From positions 496,001 to 560,000 of the forward strand of contig NZ_CP034157.1 of the NCBI RefSeq assembly GCF_003860565.1: a stretch of 64,000 nucleotides of DNA. Direction: 5' to 3'. The notes below the pieces were generated by a model. The model saw only the letters and a program-made list of their open reading frames with translations. It did not search any database and was not told where the DNA came from. This document shows, one piece after another, positions 42,106-51,365 of this stretch. Each line of letters starts with the position of its first letter. Positions within the stretch are counted from its first letter, which is position 1. The position numbers and the translations under genes were made by a program. The stretch is from Cloacibacterium normanense. GTDB lineage: Bacteria > Bacteroidota > Bacteroidia > Flavobacteriales > Weeksellaceae.

Positions 42106-42134
42106 TCTTCCTGATTTAATAGAAATCAGGAAGA
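42106..42134 (-). terminator. Terminator of the glycerol operon
   Basis: TCTTCCTGATTT (42106-42117) and AAATCAGGAAGA (42123-42134), with the A-run at 42097-42105 acting as the U-tract on the minus strand. Confidence 0.85.
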
Positions 42135-42161
42135 ATGAATAATGGATATGTTGAAATATCT

Positions 42162-42947
42162 CTAAAATAGAGTAGTAGCTATTTGAATTCTTGCAAATTT
42201 GCTTGTAGGATTCCACATAGTAGTCATAGAAACAGGTAGTTTTTTATTAAATACCGTGATGTTTTTGCTAGCGGTAACCCCTACATTTACTACTTGGAAA
42301 TTGTTTTCTCCGTTTCCGTATAGAGAGTAGTTTCCTTCTTTTCCGTTGAAGACAAATGCGCTTCCAACGAAACCATTTAAATTAACAGTTGAATTTTTAA
42401 TGAATGGATAAGAAAGTTCTACATAAGTAGAGTATTTATTTTTATCATAGTCTCCATTGTCATTGTAAAGAGCATCTGCACTACCATATAATAAAACGTC
42501 TGCTTCAATTTTTAATGGAAATTTTTCGGGGAGTTGATAAGATGTTCTAAGGTCTATAATGTGTTTGGTTCTGCTTTTTGCGTATCCATAAATATCGTTT
42601 GCACCTAGATAAGCTTCTCTTCTAGAGTTGTATAAATCCCAAACGCCGATAGATAAATTATTCTTTTCATATTTTAAGAAATAGTTAATCTCTTTATAGT
42701 GGGTTCCATCTGCTTCGTTAGAGATAGAAGTTCCGCCCCATACGCCAAGTTTCAAAGATTTTTCTTTGTTAAGAGATAAACTTGCCATTGCAGAAACCAT
42801 TGGTTTGTCTGAGATGATTAAGCCTCTCCAAAGGTGATTGGTTTGTATGCCAGCCGTAAATTCTAAAGGGCTTTGTTTTAAGCTGTCTGTCTGAGCGTAA
42901 GATATAAATGGAAGTATGAGTAATCCAATTTTTATAAATTTTTTCAT
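42162..42947 (-). CDS. Predicted outer-membrane beta-barrel protein of the glycerol operon
   Basis: A 261-residue protein with signal peptide MKKFIKIGLLILPFISYAQ. The mature part alternates short amphipathic strands, e.g. LEFTAGIQTNHLWRGL, LKLGVWGGTSIS, NYFLKYEKNNLSIGVWDLY, ending in a terminal Phe (IQIATTLF), the usual outer-membrane barrel signature. It resembles TorF-type putative porins only loosely, so the family is not assigned. It lies 32 bp after glpF as the last of four tightly spaced genes, which suggests a channel or sensor for glycerol or glycerol-3-phosphate. Confidence 0.75.
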   Translation of the reverse strand: MKKFIKIGLLILPFISYAQTDSLKQSPLEFTAGIQTNHLWRGLIISDKPMVSAMASLSLNKEKSLKLGVWGGTSISNEADGTHYKEINYFLKYEKNNLSIGVWDLYNSRREAYLGANDIYGYAKSRTKHIIDLRTSYQLPEKFPLKIEADVLLYGSADALYNDNGDYDKNKYSTYVELSYPFIKNSTVNLNGFVGSAFVFNGKEGNYSLYGNGENNFQVVNVGVTASKNITVFNKKLPVSMTTMWNPTSKFARIQIATTLF

Positions 42948-42979
42948 TCTTTTTTTGATTTAATAAAGTTGAATAAAAA

Positions 42980-43711
42980 CTATTGCAATGCAAGGTAAAG
43001 TAGTGCTGCTAATACTGCGCCTGTTAATGGTGCAATAACAGGAATCCATGCATATCCCCAATCGCTGCTGCCTTTTACAGGAAGAATAGAATGCATAATT
43101 CTAGGGCCTAAATCTCTTGCAGGGTTTATTGCATATCCAGTAGTCCCACCTAATGCTAAACCAATTACCCAAACGATAATAGAAACTGGTAATGCTCCTA
43201 TAGTACCTAATCCTATTTTTGCGTCTCCTGTTACTTCTGTTGAAAAAGATGGACCTGCAATATAAAATACGGTAAATACTAAAACAAAAGTTCCTATAAG
43301 TTCTGAAATAAAATTAGAAAAAGTATTTCTGATGGCAGGGCCTGTACTGAAGCAAGCTAGTTTTCCTCCTTCATCTTCTGTAATTTTGAAATGGTCTTTG
43401 TAGAAAAGCCATACCAAAAATGCGCCTATCATTGCTCCAATCATTTCACCTGCTAAATAAGTAGGAACGCTTTCCCAAGGAAATAAACCTGCTGTTGCTA
43501 AGCCTATAGTAACTGCTGGATTAAGGTGTGCTCCGCTAATTGGGCCAGCGATGGTAACGCCTGCAAAAACTGCAAATGCCCAAACTGTGGTAATTACAAT
43601 CCAACCAGAATTGTTTCCTTTTGTATCTTTAAGTACTACGTTTGCTACAACGCCGTTTCCTAAAAGAATAAGAATTGCTGTGCCGATGATTTCGGCTATA
43701 AATGGTGTCAT
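42980..43711 (-). CDS. glpF: Glycerol facilitator, aquaglyceroporin
   Basis: A 243-residue MIP-family channel for passive glycerol uptake across the inner membrane. The two half-repeats each carry NPA: AHLNPAVTIG in the first and AINPARDLGPRI in the second. The Asp after the second NPAR is the residue that favours glycerol over water. Six membrane segments are evident. It follows glpK by 33 bp in the glpD-K-F order. A MIP facilitator without a dedicated active transporter is typical. Confidence 0.95.
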   Translation of the reverse strand: MTPFIAEIIGTAILILLGNGVVANVVLKDTKGNNSGWIVITTVWAFAVFAGVTIAGPISGAHLNPAVTIGLATAGLFPWESVPTYLAGEMIGAMIGAFLVWLFYKDHFKITEDEGGKLACFSTGPAIRNTFSNFISELIGTFVLVFTVFYIAGPSFSTEVTGDAKIGLGTIGALPVSIIVWVIGLALGGTTGYAINPARDLGPRIMHSILPVKGSSDWGYAWIPVIAPLTGAVLAALLYLALQ

Positions 43712-43744
43712 AAATATAGGGTATTAAATTAGTTATTTTATTGG

Positions 43745-45241
43745 TTATTCTTCAATCCAATTTCTTGTTCTTTCCACCGCTTTATGCCAATAGTGCAATT
43801 CCTTTTCTACTTGTTCTTTATCTCTTTTTGGATAGAATTCTTTATCTACAATCCATTGATTTTGAATTTCTTCTATGTTTTTCCAGAAACCTACTGCTAA
43901 ACCAGCAAGATAAGCTGCTCCCAATGCTGTAGTTTCTAATGTTTGAGGTCTAATAATTTTAAATCCGAATAAATCTGATTGAATTTGCATTAAAAGATTA
44001 CTTGCAGAAGCGCCACCATCAACTCTTAATTCTACACTTTCTTCTTTTGCATCTGCTTCCATAGCTTTCACTACATCATATACTTGGAAAGCAATACCTT
44101 CTAATGTTGCTCTTGCGATGTGTGCATCTGTAGTTCCTCTGGTGATACCGAAAATTGCACCTCTGGCATATTGATCCCAATATGGAGCTCCAAGTCCTGT
44201 AAGAGCTGGTACAAAATATACGCCTCCGTTATCTTTTACGGTATCTGCTAAAGAGTTAACTCCTGGAGCTGTTTTTACTACTCTTGCTCCGTCTCTTAAC
44301 CATTGAACTGCTGCTCCTCCTACAAAAACACTTCCTTCTAATGCGTAAGTAGTTTCTCCGTTAATTTTCCAAGCTACAGTTGTAAGTAAATTGTTTTCTG
44401 AGTAAACTGCTTTGTTTCCTGTGTTCATTAATAAGAAACAACCTGTTCCGTAAGTGTTTTTTACCATTCCTGGTTTTGTACACATTTGCCCAAATAATGC
44501 TGCTTGTTGGTCTCCTGCGATACCAGAAATCGGAATTTTTGTTGAAAATAGAGTAGTAGAGGTTTCTCCGTAGATTTCGCTACTTTGTTTTACTTCTGGT
44601 AAAATAGCTCTTGGGATGTCTAAAAGTTGTAATAATTCTTCGTCCCATTCCATTTTATGAATATTGAAAAGCATGGTTCTACTTGCGTTAGAAACGTCTG
44701 TAATAAACATTTTTCCTCTGGTAAGTTTCCAGACAAGCCAAGTATCTATTGTTCCGAAGCAAAGTTTTCCTTCTTCAGCTAATTTTCTAGCTCCTTCTAC
44801 GTTGTCTAAAATCCATTTCAGTTTTGTGCCAGAAAAATAAGCATCTAAAATTAAACCTGTTTTTTCTTTAATTAATTGAGCTTTACCTTCACTTTTTAAT
44901 TGGTCGCAATATTTTGCAGTACGTCTATCTTGCCAAACGATTGCGTTGTATATAGGTTCGCTGGTTTCTCTGTTCCAAACTACGGTAGTTTCTCTTTGGT
45001 TGGTAATTCCAATAGCTGCAATTTCTTTTCCAGAAACACCAGTTTTGGCGATTACTTCTGCGGCAACGGAGATTTGAGAAGACCAAATTTCGTTAGGGTC
45101 GTGTTCTACCCATCCTGGTTGAGGAAAGATTTGTTCGAAAGGTTTTTGAGATACTTCTACAATTTGACCGCTGTGGTCGAAAACGATAGCTCTAGAAGAT
45201 GTGGTTCCTTGGTCTAAAGCTAGGATTAATTTGTCTTGCAT
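43745..45241 (-). CDS. glpK: Glycerol kinase
   Basis: A 498-residue FGGY carbohydrate kinase that traps glycerol as glycerol-3-phosphate. It starts with [17 protein letters not shown] (6-22), the phosphate-binding loop. QRETTVVW contacts glycerol. [21 protein letters not shown] and the C-terminal [12 protein letters not shown] adenosine motif complete the set. It is normal in length. It is in the operon with glpD (34 bp upstream) and glpF. Confidence 0.97.
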   Translation of the reverse strand: MQDKLILALDQGTTSSRAIVFDHSGQIVEVSQKPFEQIFPQPGWVEHDPNEIWSSQISVAAEVIAKTGVSGKEIAAIGITNQRETTVVWNRETSEPIYNAIVWQDRRTAKYCDQLKSEGKAQLIKEKTGLILDAYFSGTKLKWILDNVEGARKLAEEGKLCFGTIDTWLVWKLTRGKMFITDVSNASRTMLFNIHKMEWDEELLQLLDIPRAILPEVKQSSEIYGETSTTLFSTKIPISGIAGDQQAALFGQMCTKPGMVKNTYGTGCFLLMNTGNKAVYSENNLLTTVAWKINGETTYALEGSVFVGGAAVQWLRDGARVVKTAPGVNSLADTVKDNGGVYFVPALTGLGAPYWDQYARGAIFGITRGTTDAHIARATLEGIAFQVYDVVKAMEADAKEESVELRVDGGASASNLLMQIQSDLFGFKIIRPQTLETTALGAAYLAGLAVGFWKNIEEIQNQWIVDKEFYPKRDKEQVEKELHYWHKAVERTRNWIEE

Positions 45242-45275
45242 GATGTTTATTTATTTTAGAAGTGTTACAATATTT

Positions 45276-46844
45276 CTAAATATGTGTATGGTATATTTCT
45301 GCAATATTTTTGAAACTTTCTATTTGGTTTTTTTGCCAAACTTCATCCTTTCCAAGTTCTTTAGCCATTACTTCGGCAACAATTGGAGCAATCCTTACAG
45401 CCTCTTTTTGGTTTAGAAGTAATAATCTTGTTCTTCTAGATAAAAAATCTTCAATGTTAATTGCCATTTCTTTTTTTACAGCCCAAACAATTTGCGCTTT
45501 AATAATGTTTTGTTCTTTGCTAATTATCTCATTTCCGTTTTCAATTTCTTTTGATAATTCTAATATTTTTTCTTTGTCTGTACCATAGTAATACATTGGA
45601 TCTTTGTAATCTATGTCTTTTCTGTATCCATGAATTTTAAGATGTTCTGTATTGCTTTTTTTATGAGGAACTTTCATAATTTCTTCGGCTTTTTCTACTA
45701 CATCTTCGCCCATTTTACGGTAAGTTGTCCATTTTCCACCAATAATACTTACCAATCCAGATTTTGAAGTGATTATTTTGTGGCTTCTAGATACTTCTTT
45801 GGTTTTAGCGCCTTCTTTGGTTGCCGCTAAAGGTCTTAAACCTGCGAAAACGCTCAAAATGTCTTTTCTTGTTGGTGCAGGATTCATATATCCTCTTGCT
45901 GTTTCTAAAATGAAATTAATCTCTTGCTCTGTTGGTTTTGGCTCTAGAGATTCTTGTTTTACAGGAGTGTCTGTAGTTCCTAAAATAATTTTATTGTGCC
46001 AAGGAACTGCAAAAAGAACTCTTCCGTCTGATGTTTTTGGAATCATGATTGCAGAATCTGTTGGACAGAATTTTTTATCAATCATAATATGCACACCTTG
46101 ACTTGGGCTAATGGTTTTGTCGTCAGTTCCGTGATCCATTTTATTAATATCGTCTGCAAAAACTCCAGTTGCATTTACGATTACTTTCGTTTTCGTTTCA
46201 AATTCTTTACCGGTTTCGGTGTCTTGAAAGATTACTCCGTTCAATTTTCCGTTGGCGTCTTTTTTAAGTTTAATAACTTTAGCATAATTTAAAACTGTAG
46301 CACCGTTTTCAATAGCGGTTTGAGCCATGTTTAGGGCAAGTCTAGAATCGTCGAATTGTCCGTCGTGATAAAGAATTCCTCCTTTTAATCCTTCTTTTTT
46401 GATGGTTGGTAATCTTTTTATCGTTTCTGATTTGCTAATCGGAACAGATTTTCCTAAGCTGAGTTTACCAGCTAAAAGATCGTAAAATTTTAAACCAACT
46501 GTGTATAATAGTTTGTCCCTCCAAGTGTAAATTGGGATTACGAAAGAAAGATTTTTGGTAAGATGCGGTGCGTTTTGAAGTAATAATCCTCTTTCTTTAC
46601 ATGCTTCTCTTACTAGGTCTACATATCCTTGAGCTAAATATCTTACACCTCCGTGTACAAGTTTTGTACTTTTACTAGATGTAGATTTTGCAAAATCACT
46701 TTGTTCTAAAAGCAAAGTTTTATATCCTCTTGTTGCAGCTTCAATTGCTGTTCCTAAGCCTGTGGCTCCTCCTCCTATTATTACGAAGTCCCATGTTGTT
46801 TGGTTTTGGTCTTCGAAGTTCTTTAAAATTTCTGTTCGTAACAT
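45276..46844 (-). CDS. glpD: Aerobic glycerol-3-phosphate dehydrogenase
   Basis: A 522-residue FAD enzyme at the inner membrane that oxidises glycerol-3-phosphate to dihydroxyacetone phosphate and passes electrons to quinone. The FAD-binding GGGATGLG (24-31) is followed by STSSKSTKLVHGGVRYL, the family signature. PWHNKIILGTTDTP and SVFAGLRPLA are also present. It is the first gene of the operon. A -7 element (46864-46871) and a palindrome (46887-46907) precede it in the region shared with the divergent regulator. Confidence 0.95.
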   Translation of the reverse strand: MLRTEILKNFEDQNQTTWDFVIIGGGATGLGTAIEAATRGYKTLLLEQSDFAKSTSSKSTKLVHGGVRYLAQGYVDLVREACKERGLLLQNAPHLTKNLSFVIPIYTWRDKLLYTVGLKFYDLLAGKLSLGKSVPISKSETIKRLPTIKKEGLKGGILYHDGQFDDSRLALNMAQTAIENGATVLNYAKVIKLKKDANGKLNGVIFQDTETGKEFETKTKVIVNATGVFADDINKMDHGTDDKTISPSQGVHIMIDKKFCPTDSAIMIPKTSDGRVLFAVPWHNKIILGTTDTPVKQESLEPKPTEQEINFILETARGYMNPAPTRKDILSVFAGLRPLAATKEGAKTKEVSRSHKIITSKSGLVSIIGGKWTTYRKMGEDVVEKAEEIMKVPHKKSNTEHLKIHGYRKDIDYKDPMYYYGTDKEKILELSKEIENGNEIISKEQNIIKAQIVWAVKKEMAINIEDFLSRRTRLLLLNQKEAVRIAPIVAEVMAKELGKDEVWQKNQIESFKNIAEIYHTHI

Positions 46845-46863
46845 TTTATTAAATTTTCTTTTA

Positions 46864-46871
46864 CAAATCTA
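46864..46871 (-). promoter_or_regulatory. Promoter -7 element of glpD
   Basis: CAAATCTA on the plus strand is TAGATTTG on the minus strand, 19 nt before the glpD ATG. Confidence 0.6.
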
Positions 46872-46886
46872 TAAAAAAGAAATAAT

Positions 46887-46907
46887 ACGAAACAATATGA
46901 TTTTCGT
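46887..46907. promoter_or_regulatory. Candidate GlpR operator 1
   Basis: ACGAAAC (46887-46893) and TTTTCGT (46901-46907) are near-perfect inverted arms, sitting at the -33 region of the glpD promoter. A related GAAACGAAA lies at about 47030. Confidence 0.45.
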
Positions 46908-47067
46908 TATATTTTGATTTTATTTGAAAATTCTTTTGGTTTGTTTTTGTTAAAATTATAAAAATTTTATTTAAATGCTTGACTTGTATACTTTTAAATG
47001 GTTGATTTGTTTTATTTTAATCTTTGAAATGAAACGAAAGTTGATAAAAGTCATAATAATATGTAAT

Positions 47068-47083
47068 GTTTCGATTGAGAAAC
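47068..47083. promoter_or_regulatory. Candidate GlpR operator 2
   Basis: GTTTC (47068-47072) and GAAAC (47079-47083) form an inverted repeat just upstream of the glpR promoter. It shares the TTTCG/CGAAA core with operator 1. Confidence 0.4.
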
Positions 47084-47090
47084 TATTTAA

Positions 47091-47122
47091 TTTGTTTTGC
47101 TTTGTTAAGTTTGCTATATTTG
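47091..47122 (+). promoter_or_regulatory. Promoter of the glpR-like gene
   Basis: TTTG (47091-47094), a 20-nt spacer and TATATTTG (47115-47122). Transcription would begin near 47126, after the upstream ATG at 47124. This favours the ATG at 47142 as the real start and gives a very short leader. Confidence 0.7.
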
Positions 47123-47141
47123 AATGAATATTATTTTAGCT

Positions 47142-47906
47142 ATGAATATCACACAAAGACATCAGGAAATTCTAGCTGTAATAAAACATGAGAAATATAT
47201 TACAGTATCCGAAATATCTAAGCTACTTGGTGTATCAGAAGTTACCATTCGAAAGGATTTTAATTATCTGGAAGAGAAAAATTTAATATATAGACATCAC
47301 GGTGGAGCTAGCCTCAATAATCCTTATGTGGTAGATTTGCCTGTAAGTCAAAAACAAAACATTAAGATTGAAGAAAAGAACCGAATTGCTGAGAAAGCTG
47401 TGGAGTTTATAGAAGATAATGATGTGGTGATTTTAGGCTCTGGAACTACCATCTATAATATGGTGAACTATATTTCTAAAGAAAAAAATATCACTGTTAT
47501 TACTTCATCTTTGTTAATTGCTGCAAGATTATGCGAGTTTCATAATGTTACGATTATACAATTGGGCGGAAGTGTAAGATATTCTTCGCAATCTACAGTA
47601 GGACCAAATGCACAAGAAATGATGTTGCAATTTTCTGCAAATAAATTGTTCTTAGGAGTTGACGGGATTGATGAAGATTTTGGTGTTTCTACTTCTAATA
47701 TTGAAGAAGCGTATCTAAATCAAATAATGATTAAAAATACTACCAAAACATTTTTGCTTTCGGATGAATCCAAATTTGGGAAAAAGGGTTTAGGTAGAAT
47801 TTGCAGTCTGAAAGATGTAGATTGTCTTATTACCAATCAAAAAGTTGAAGAAAGTTTTGAAAGTGTTTTGAAAAAATTTGGAGTTAATATTATTGTTACA
47901 GATTAA
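47142..47906 (+). CDS. glpR: DeoR-family repressor, GlpR-like
   Basis: A 254-residue sugar-phosphate-responsive repressor. The N-terminal DeoR helix-turn-helix includes ITVSEISKLLGVSEVTIRKD (about 22-41) and RHHGGASLNN. The C-terminal DeoRC effector domain contains VVILGSGTTIYNMVNYI and FLGVDGIDEDFGVSTSNIEE, with the typical sugar-phosphate-binding GSGTT loop. Divergent placement beside glpDKF points to glycerol-3-phosphate as the inducer. The start at 47142 is preferred because the predicted transcription start lies downstream of the ATG at 47124. It converges on the next gene, with a 13-bp gap. Confidence 0.88.
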   Translation: MNITQRHQEILAVIKHEKYITVSEISKLLGVSEVTIRKDFNYLEEKNLIYRHHGGASLNNPYVVDLPVSQKQNIKIEEKNRIAEKAVEFIEDNDVVILGSGTTIYNMVNYISKEKNITVITSSLLIAARLCEFHNVTIIQLGGSVRYSSQSTVGPNAQEMMLQFSANKLFLGVDGIDEDFGVSTSNIEEAYLNQIMIKNTTKTFLLSDESKFGKKGLGRICSLKDVDCLITNQKVEESFESVLKKFGVNIIVTD

Positions 47907-47919
47907 TAAATCCAATTTT

Positions 47920-48420
47920 TTATAAATCTTCAATTGTTTTTTCTGCAAAATTTTTGAGTTGTTCCATTTCGGTTTTTGCTTTTTTCTGACCGATTTTTGT
48001 GGCCAAAAAAGTAAGCAATAATAAAACCAATGCAAAGATAGAAAGATAAATTGCCCAAGGAAAATCTTGGCTGTTAATTTGTTTCGTTACAAACCAAATG
48101 GTGATAAAAAACATGAAAATAATAGAAAAAATGAAGTAAAGGAACATAAAAAAAGTCCAAACGGCTGCACTTGGACCAAAAGTTCCTCTGATAATGGTTT
48201 TTTCATCTTCGTTTTCTGCTCTGAGTGAAAGATAAGGTTTCCAAAATTCATTATGAGCGGTTTTTACCCAAATAGAAGCCACTTCTTTATTGGTGTTTCC
48301 TTGGATTTCAGTATTTTTTTGAAGTTCGGTTTTTAAATTCAATTCAAAATCCTCTTTACTCAAATCAGTTTCTAATTTGAATCGAGGTCTGGTTCTGATG
48401 GTATTGATTTTTTTATCCAT
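47920..48420 (-). CDS. Uncharacterised membrane protein with two transmembrane helices
   Basis: A 166-residue protein of no recognised family. Residues about 1-88 are soluble and charged (KFKLETDLSKEDFELNLKTEL-like segment with FKLETDLSKEDFELNL). Two helices follow, at about 88-112 (WTFFMFLYFIFSIIFMFFIT) and 122-142 (WAIYLSIFALVLLLLTFLA). The tail KIGQKKAKTEMEQLKNFAEK is probably cytosolic and coiled. Its ATG overlaps the stop of the upstream aspartic protease gene (TAATG), implying coupled translation and perhaps a joint function. Confidence 0.7.
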   Translation of the reverse strand: MDKKINTIRTRPRFKLETDLSKEDFELNLKTELQKNTEIQGNTNKEVASIWVKTAHNEFWKPYLSLRAENEDEKTIIRGTFGPSAAVWTFFMFLYFIFSIIFMFFITIWFVTKQINSQDFPWAIYLSIFALVLLLLTFLATKIGQKKAKTEMEQLKNFAEKTIEDL

Positions 48421-49766
48421 TAATTTTCTTGATAAGGAATAGGGTCTTTTAGAATAAATTCTTTGATTAAAGTTAATGAATTTCTTAGAAGTTTTAGGGT
48501 AATTGTTTTTTCTTCTTCAGACATGAAAACCTCATTGATTTGTTGAAGAGTCATGTCAGAAGTCTTTTTACCATTGATTTCTATAAGTTTGTCTCCTTTT
48601 TTGATATCTGCTAAAAATCCCGGTGAGTTTTCTCTAACTCCAGCCACAGAATATTCTGGTTTCAACACAAATTTGTATTGAAATTCACTCGCGTCTTGAA
48701 TTCTTATTGTAGTTCCTCTGTCGTTATTTGTAGATTCTGGAAGTTTTGGAAGTTCAACTTTTACCAAATCTTTTTCCCATTTCATGCCATCATGTTTGAT
48801 ATCTAAACCACTCATGTTAAATCTGAATGGTTCTTTGATGGATTTGTTTTTTTTGATGAAAAATAAGCCATTCTTATAGTCGAAACCAATAGTAAATCTT
48901 TTTAAAACATCTGCGCCGATAGAACCAATTCTTTCTTTTACGAAATTCATAGATTTTACCGATTCTTCGCTCGGCATTGCTACGATAGGTTCATTTAAAA
49001 TATTATTTCCAAGTTTCAGCGCGTGGATTCTACTGCGTTTTCCATAGATGTCTCCATTAAATCCTCTTCCGAGAAAATCATCTATATTAGGTCTATTATA
49101 GTTGAAATTAGGAATTCTATTAGGGAAAAGCCACATTGCATCACTATTTCCTAAGTCAATGAGCATTTTTGCGGGAAAAAACTCCTTGGTTTGCTGTACT
49201 TCGGCAATGTGATACGGTTTTTGGGATTCTACACTTATAGGTAGTTTCTCAAATTTTCTGAAAGTTTTCTCAGAATAATATTTTCTATTGTAAACCGTAA
49301 TAATATGCCTTTCGAAATCTATTTTTAGAGGATTATTTTTAAAAAAATGATAACCGATGATGCCATTTACAGGAATTCCTACGTGAGAAGAAAAATTGAA
49401 GTCTTCGTCTAAGATGATGTAAATTTCGTGACTGAAATCAATTAAAGTTTTATTGACTTCTACTTTGTTTTTCGTAGATTTTATGCCTTCTATATAACTG
49501 CTTCCGCCAAGTCCTGTAAATTTTATTTTTTCTACATTTTCGAAAACTACTTCTTTATTTTCTAAGCTAAAAAGTAAAGTTTCGGAAACGCCAGTGTCTA
49601 ACAAAAAAGTAAGGTCTACATTATTGACTTTTAAATCCAGAAAAACTAAATTGTTAATTTGCCGAAAAGGAATGTTTACCTTTTTATTATCCTCTAATAT
49701 CTGAAAGCCATCCTGAGCATTGATGGATAAAGAAAAAATCAGAAAAAGAAAAGATAAGATTTTCAT
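48420..49766 (-). CDS. Secreted retropepsin-like aspartic protease with PDZ domain
   Basis: A 448-residue extracytoplasmic protein with signal peptide LSFLFLIFSLSINAQ. Two pepsin/retropepsin-like half domains are visible. The first holds VDLTFLLDTGVSETLLF, where DTG is the catalytic aspartate triad, and the second has MLIDLGNSDAMWLFP, where DLG replaces DTG. A PDZ domain follows (about 355-430, KPEYSVAGVRENSPGFLADI, LIEINGKKTSDM). Bacteroidota carry many such proteins. Substrates are unknown. It is coupled to the small membrane protein downstream. Confidence 0.83.
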   Translation of the reverse strand: MKILSFLFLIFSLSINAQDGFQILEDNKKVNIPFRQINNLVFLDLKVNNVDLTFLLDTGVSETLLFSLENKEVVFENVEKIKFTGLGGSSYIEGIKSTKNKVEVNKTLIDFSHEIYIILDEDFNFSSHVGIPVNGIIGYHFFKNNPLKIDFERHIITVYNRKYYSEKTFRKFEKLPISVESQKPYHIAEVQQTKEFFPAKMLIDLGNSDAMWLFPNRIPNFNYNRPNIDDFLGRGFNGDIYGKRSRIHALKLGNNILNEPIVAMPSEESVKSMNFVKERIGSIGADVLKRFTIGFDYKNGLFFIKKNKSIKEPFRFNMSGLDIKHDGMKWEKDLVKVELPKLPESTNNDRGTTIRIQDASEFQYKFVLKPEYSVAGVRENSPGFLADIKKGDKLIEINGKKTSDMTLQQINEVFMSEEEKTITLKLLRNSLTLIKEFILKDPIPYQEN

Positions 49767-49826
49767 AGTCTGAAATTACAAAGAATATTTTAATAAAATT
49801 CAAAATATTTTGCAGATACATAAAAA

Positions 49827-49851
49827 AACTCCTCAGAATTTCTGAGGAGTT
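49827..49851 (-). terminator. Terminator after ahcY
   Basis: AACTCCTCAGA (49827-49837) and TCTGAGGAGTT (49841-49851), with the A-run at 49822-49828 serving the minus strand. Confidence 0.88.
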
Positions 49852-49874
49852 GTAGTATAAATTAATTTTTAGTC

Positions 49875-49902
49875 TTCCATCTTTCGATTTCTAACTTCCA
49901 AC
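49875..49902. repeat. Heptanucleotide array at the ahcY 3' end
   Basis: TTCCATC-TTTCGAT-TTCTAAC-TTCCAAC in 7-nt register, ending at the ahcY stop codon region. It lies between the stop codon and the terminator. Confidence 0.7.
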
Positions 49903-49905
49903 TTT

Positions 49906-51219
49906 TTAGTATCTGTAGTATTCTGGTTTGAAAGGACCTTCTACTTCTACACCAATATATTTAGCTTGTTCTGGAGAAAGTGTTTCTAACTCTACGCCTA
50001 ATTTTTTAAGGTGAAGTGCTGCTACTTTTTCATCTAAATGTTTTGGTAACATGTACACTTTGTTTTCGTAAGCTTCAGAATTTGTCCAAAGTTCAATTTG
50101 AGCTAAAGTTTGGTTGGTAAATGAGTTAGACATTACAAAACTTGGGTGACCAGTTGCACAACCAAGGTTTACCAATCTTCCTTCTGCTAAAATGATGATT
50201 TCTTTACCATCTACATTGTAAATATCTACTTGTGGTTTTACTTCAGTTTTTGTATTACCATAGTTATCGTTTAACCAAGCCATATCAATTTCGTTATCAA
50301 AGTGACCAATATTGCAAACGATGGTCTTATCTTTCATTTTTTTGAAATGTTCAGCTCTTACGATATTAAAGTTACCAGTAGTAGTGATTACAATATCAGC
50401 ATTTTCGATTACAGTGTCTAATTTTTTCACTTCGTAACCTTCCATAGCTGCTTGTAAAGCACAGATTGGGTCAATTTCTGTAACCGTAACGATAGAACCA
50501 GCTCCTCTAAATGAAGCAGCAGTACCTTTACCTACATCTCCGAAACCACAAACTACCACTCTTTTACCAGCTAGCATTACGTCTGTAGCTCTTCTGATTG
50601 CATCTACAGCAGATTCTCTACAACCGTATTTGTTGTCGAATTTAGATTTAGTAACAGAATCGTTTACGTTAATTGCAGGCATTACTAGAGTTCCGTTTGC
50701 CATTCTTTCGTATAGTCTGTGAACACCAGTAGTTGTTTCTTCAGAAAGACCTTTGATTCCAGCAGTTAATTCTGGGAATTTGTCAAAAACCATATTGGTT
50801 AAGTCGCCACCATCATCTAAAATCATGTTTAATGGTTTTCTGTCTTCTCCAAAGAAAATGGTTTGTTCGATACACCAATCGAATTCTTCTGCATTCATTC
50901 CTTTCCATGCGTAAACTGGGATTCCAGCAGCAGCAATAGCAGCAGCAGCGTGATCTTGAGTAGAGAAAATATTACAAGAAGACCAAGTTACTTCTGCACC
51001 AAGGTGAACCAAAGTTTCGATGAGAACAGCAGTTTGAATAGTCATGTGAAGACAACCTGCAATTCTAGCGCCTTTTAATGGTTGAGAAGGGCCATATTCT
51101 TCTCTTAACGCCATTAAACCTGGCATTTCTGCTTCAGCCAATTGAATTTCTTTGCGTCCCCATTCTGCTAGGGAAATATCCTTAACTTTGTAAGGTAAAT
51201 ATTGAGTTTTAGTTTCCAT
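49906..51219 (-). CDS. ahcY: Adenosylhomocysteinase
   Basis: A 437-residue NAD-dependent enzyme that splits S-adenosylhomocysteine to adenosine and homocysteine, relieving product inhibition of methyltransferases. Landmarks are [13 protein letters not shown] with [15 protein letters not shown], the NAD loop [31 protein letters not shown], and the C-terminal [10 protein letters not shown]. The start is the ATG at 51219, because the TTG frame to 51240 adds seven non-conserved residues. A -7 element lies at 51238-51245. It is monocistronic with a terminator. Confidence 0.96.
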   Translation of the reverse strand: METKTQYLPYKVKDISLAEWGRKEIQLAEAEMPGLMALREEYGPSQPLKGARIAGCLHMTIQTAVLIETLVHLGAEVTWSSCNIFSTQDHAAAAIAAAGIPVYAWKGMNAEEFDWCIEQTIFFGEDRKPLNMILDDGGDLTNMVFDKFPELTAGIKGLSEETTTGVHRLYERMANGTLVMPAINVNDSVTKSKFDNKYGCRESAVDAIRRATDVMLAGKRVVVCGFGDVGKGTAASFRGAGSIVTVTEIDPICALQAAMEGYEVKKLDTVIENADIVITTTGNFNIVRAEHFKKMKDKTIVCNIGHFDNEIDMAWLNDNYGNTKTEVKPQVDIYNVDGKEIIILAEGRLVNLGCATGHPSFVMSNSFTNQTLAQIELWTNSEAYENKVYMLPKHLDEKVAALHLKKLGVELETLSPEQAKYIGVEVEGPFKPEYYRY

Positions 51220-51237
51220 TAATTGAAAAAATTTTTG

Positions 51238-51245
51238 CAAAAATA
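51238..51245 (-). promoter_or_regulatory. Promoter -7 element of ahcY
   Basis: CAAAAATA on the plus strand reads TATTTTTG on the minus strand, 19 nt before the ATG. Confidence 0.55.
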
Positions 51246-51365
51246 CAATATATTTTTTTAAAAAATTTGAAATAATTACAGTTAAAATCTATCATAATCA
51301 TCCATTAAAAACTCCACTACAGAAAAATCCATAGCAGAGTTTCGGTTGATAGAAAAAACAATATA

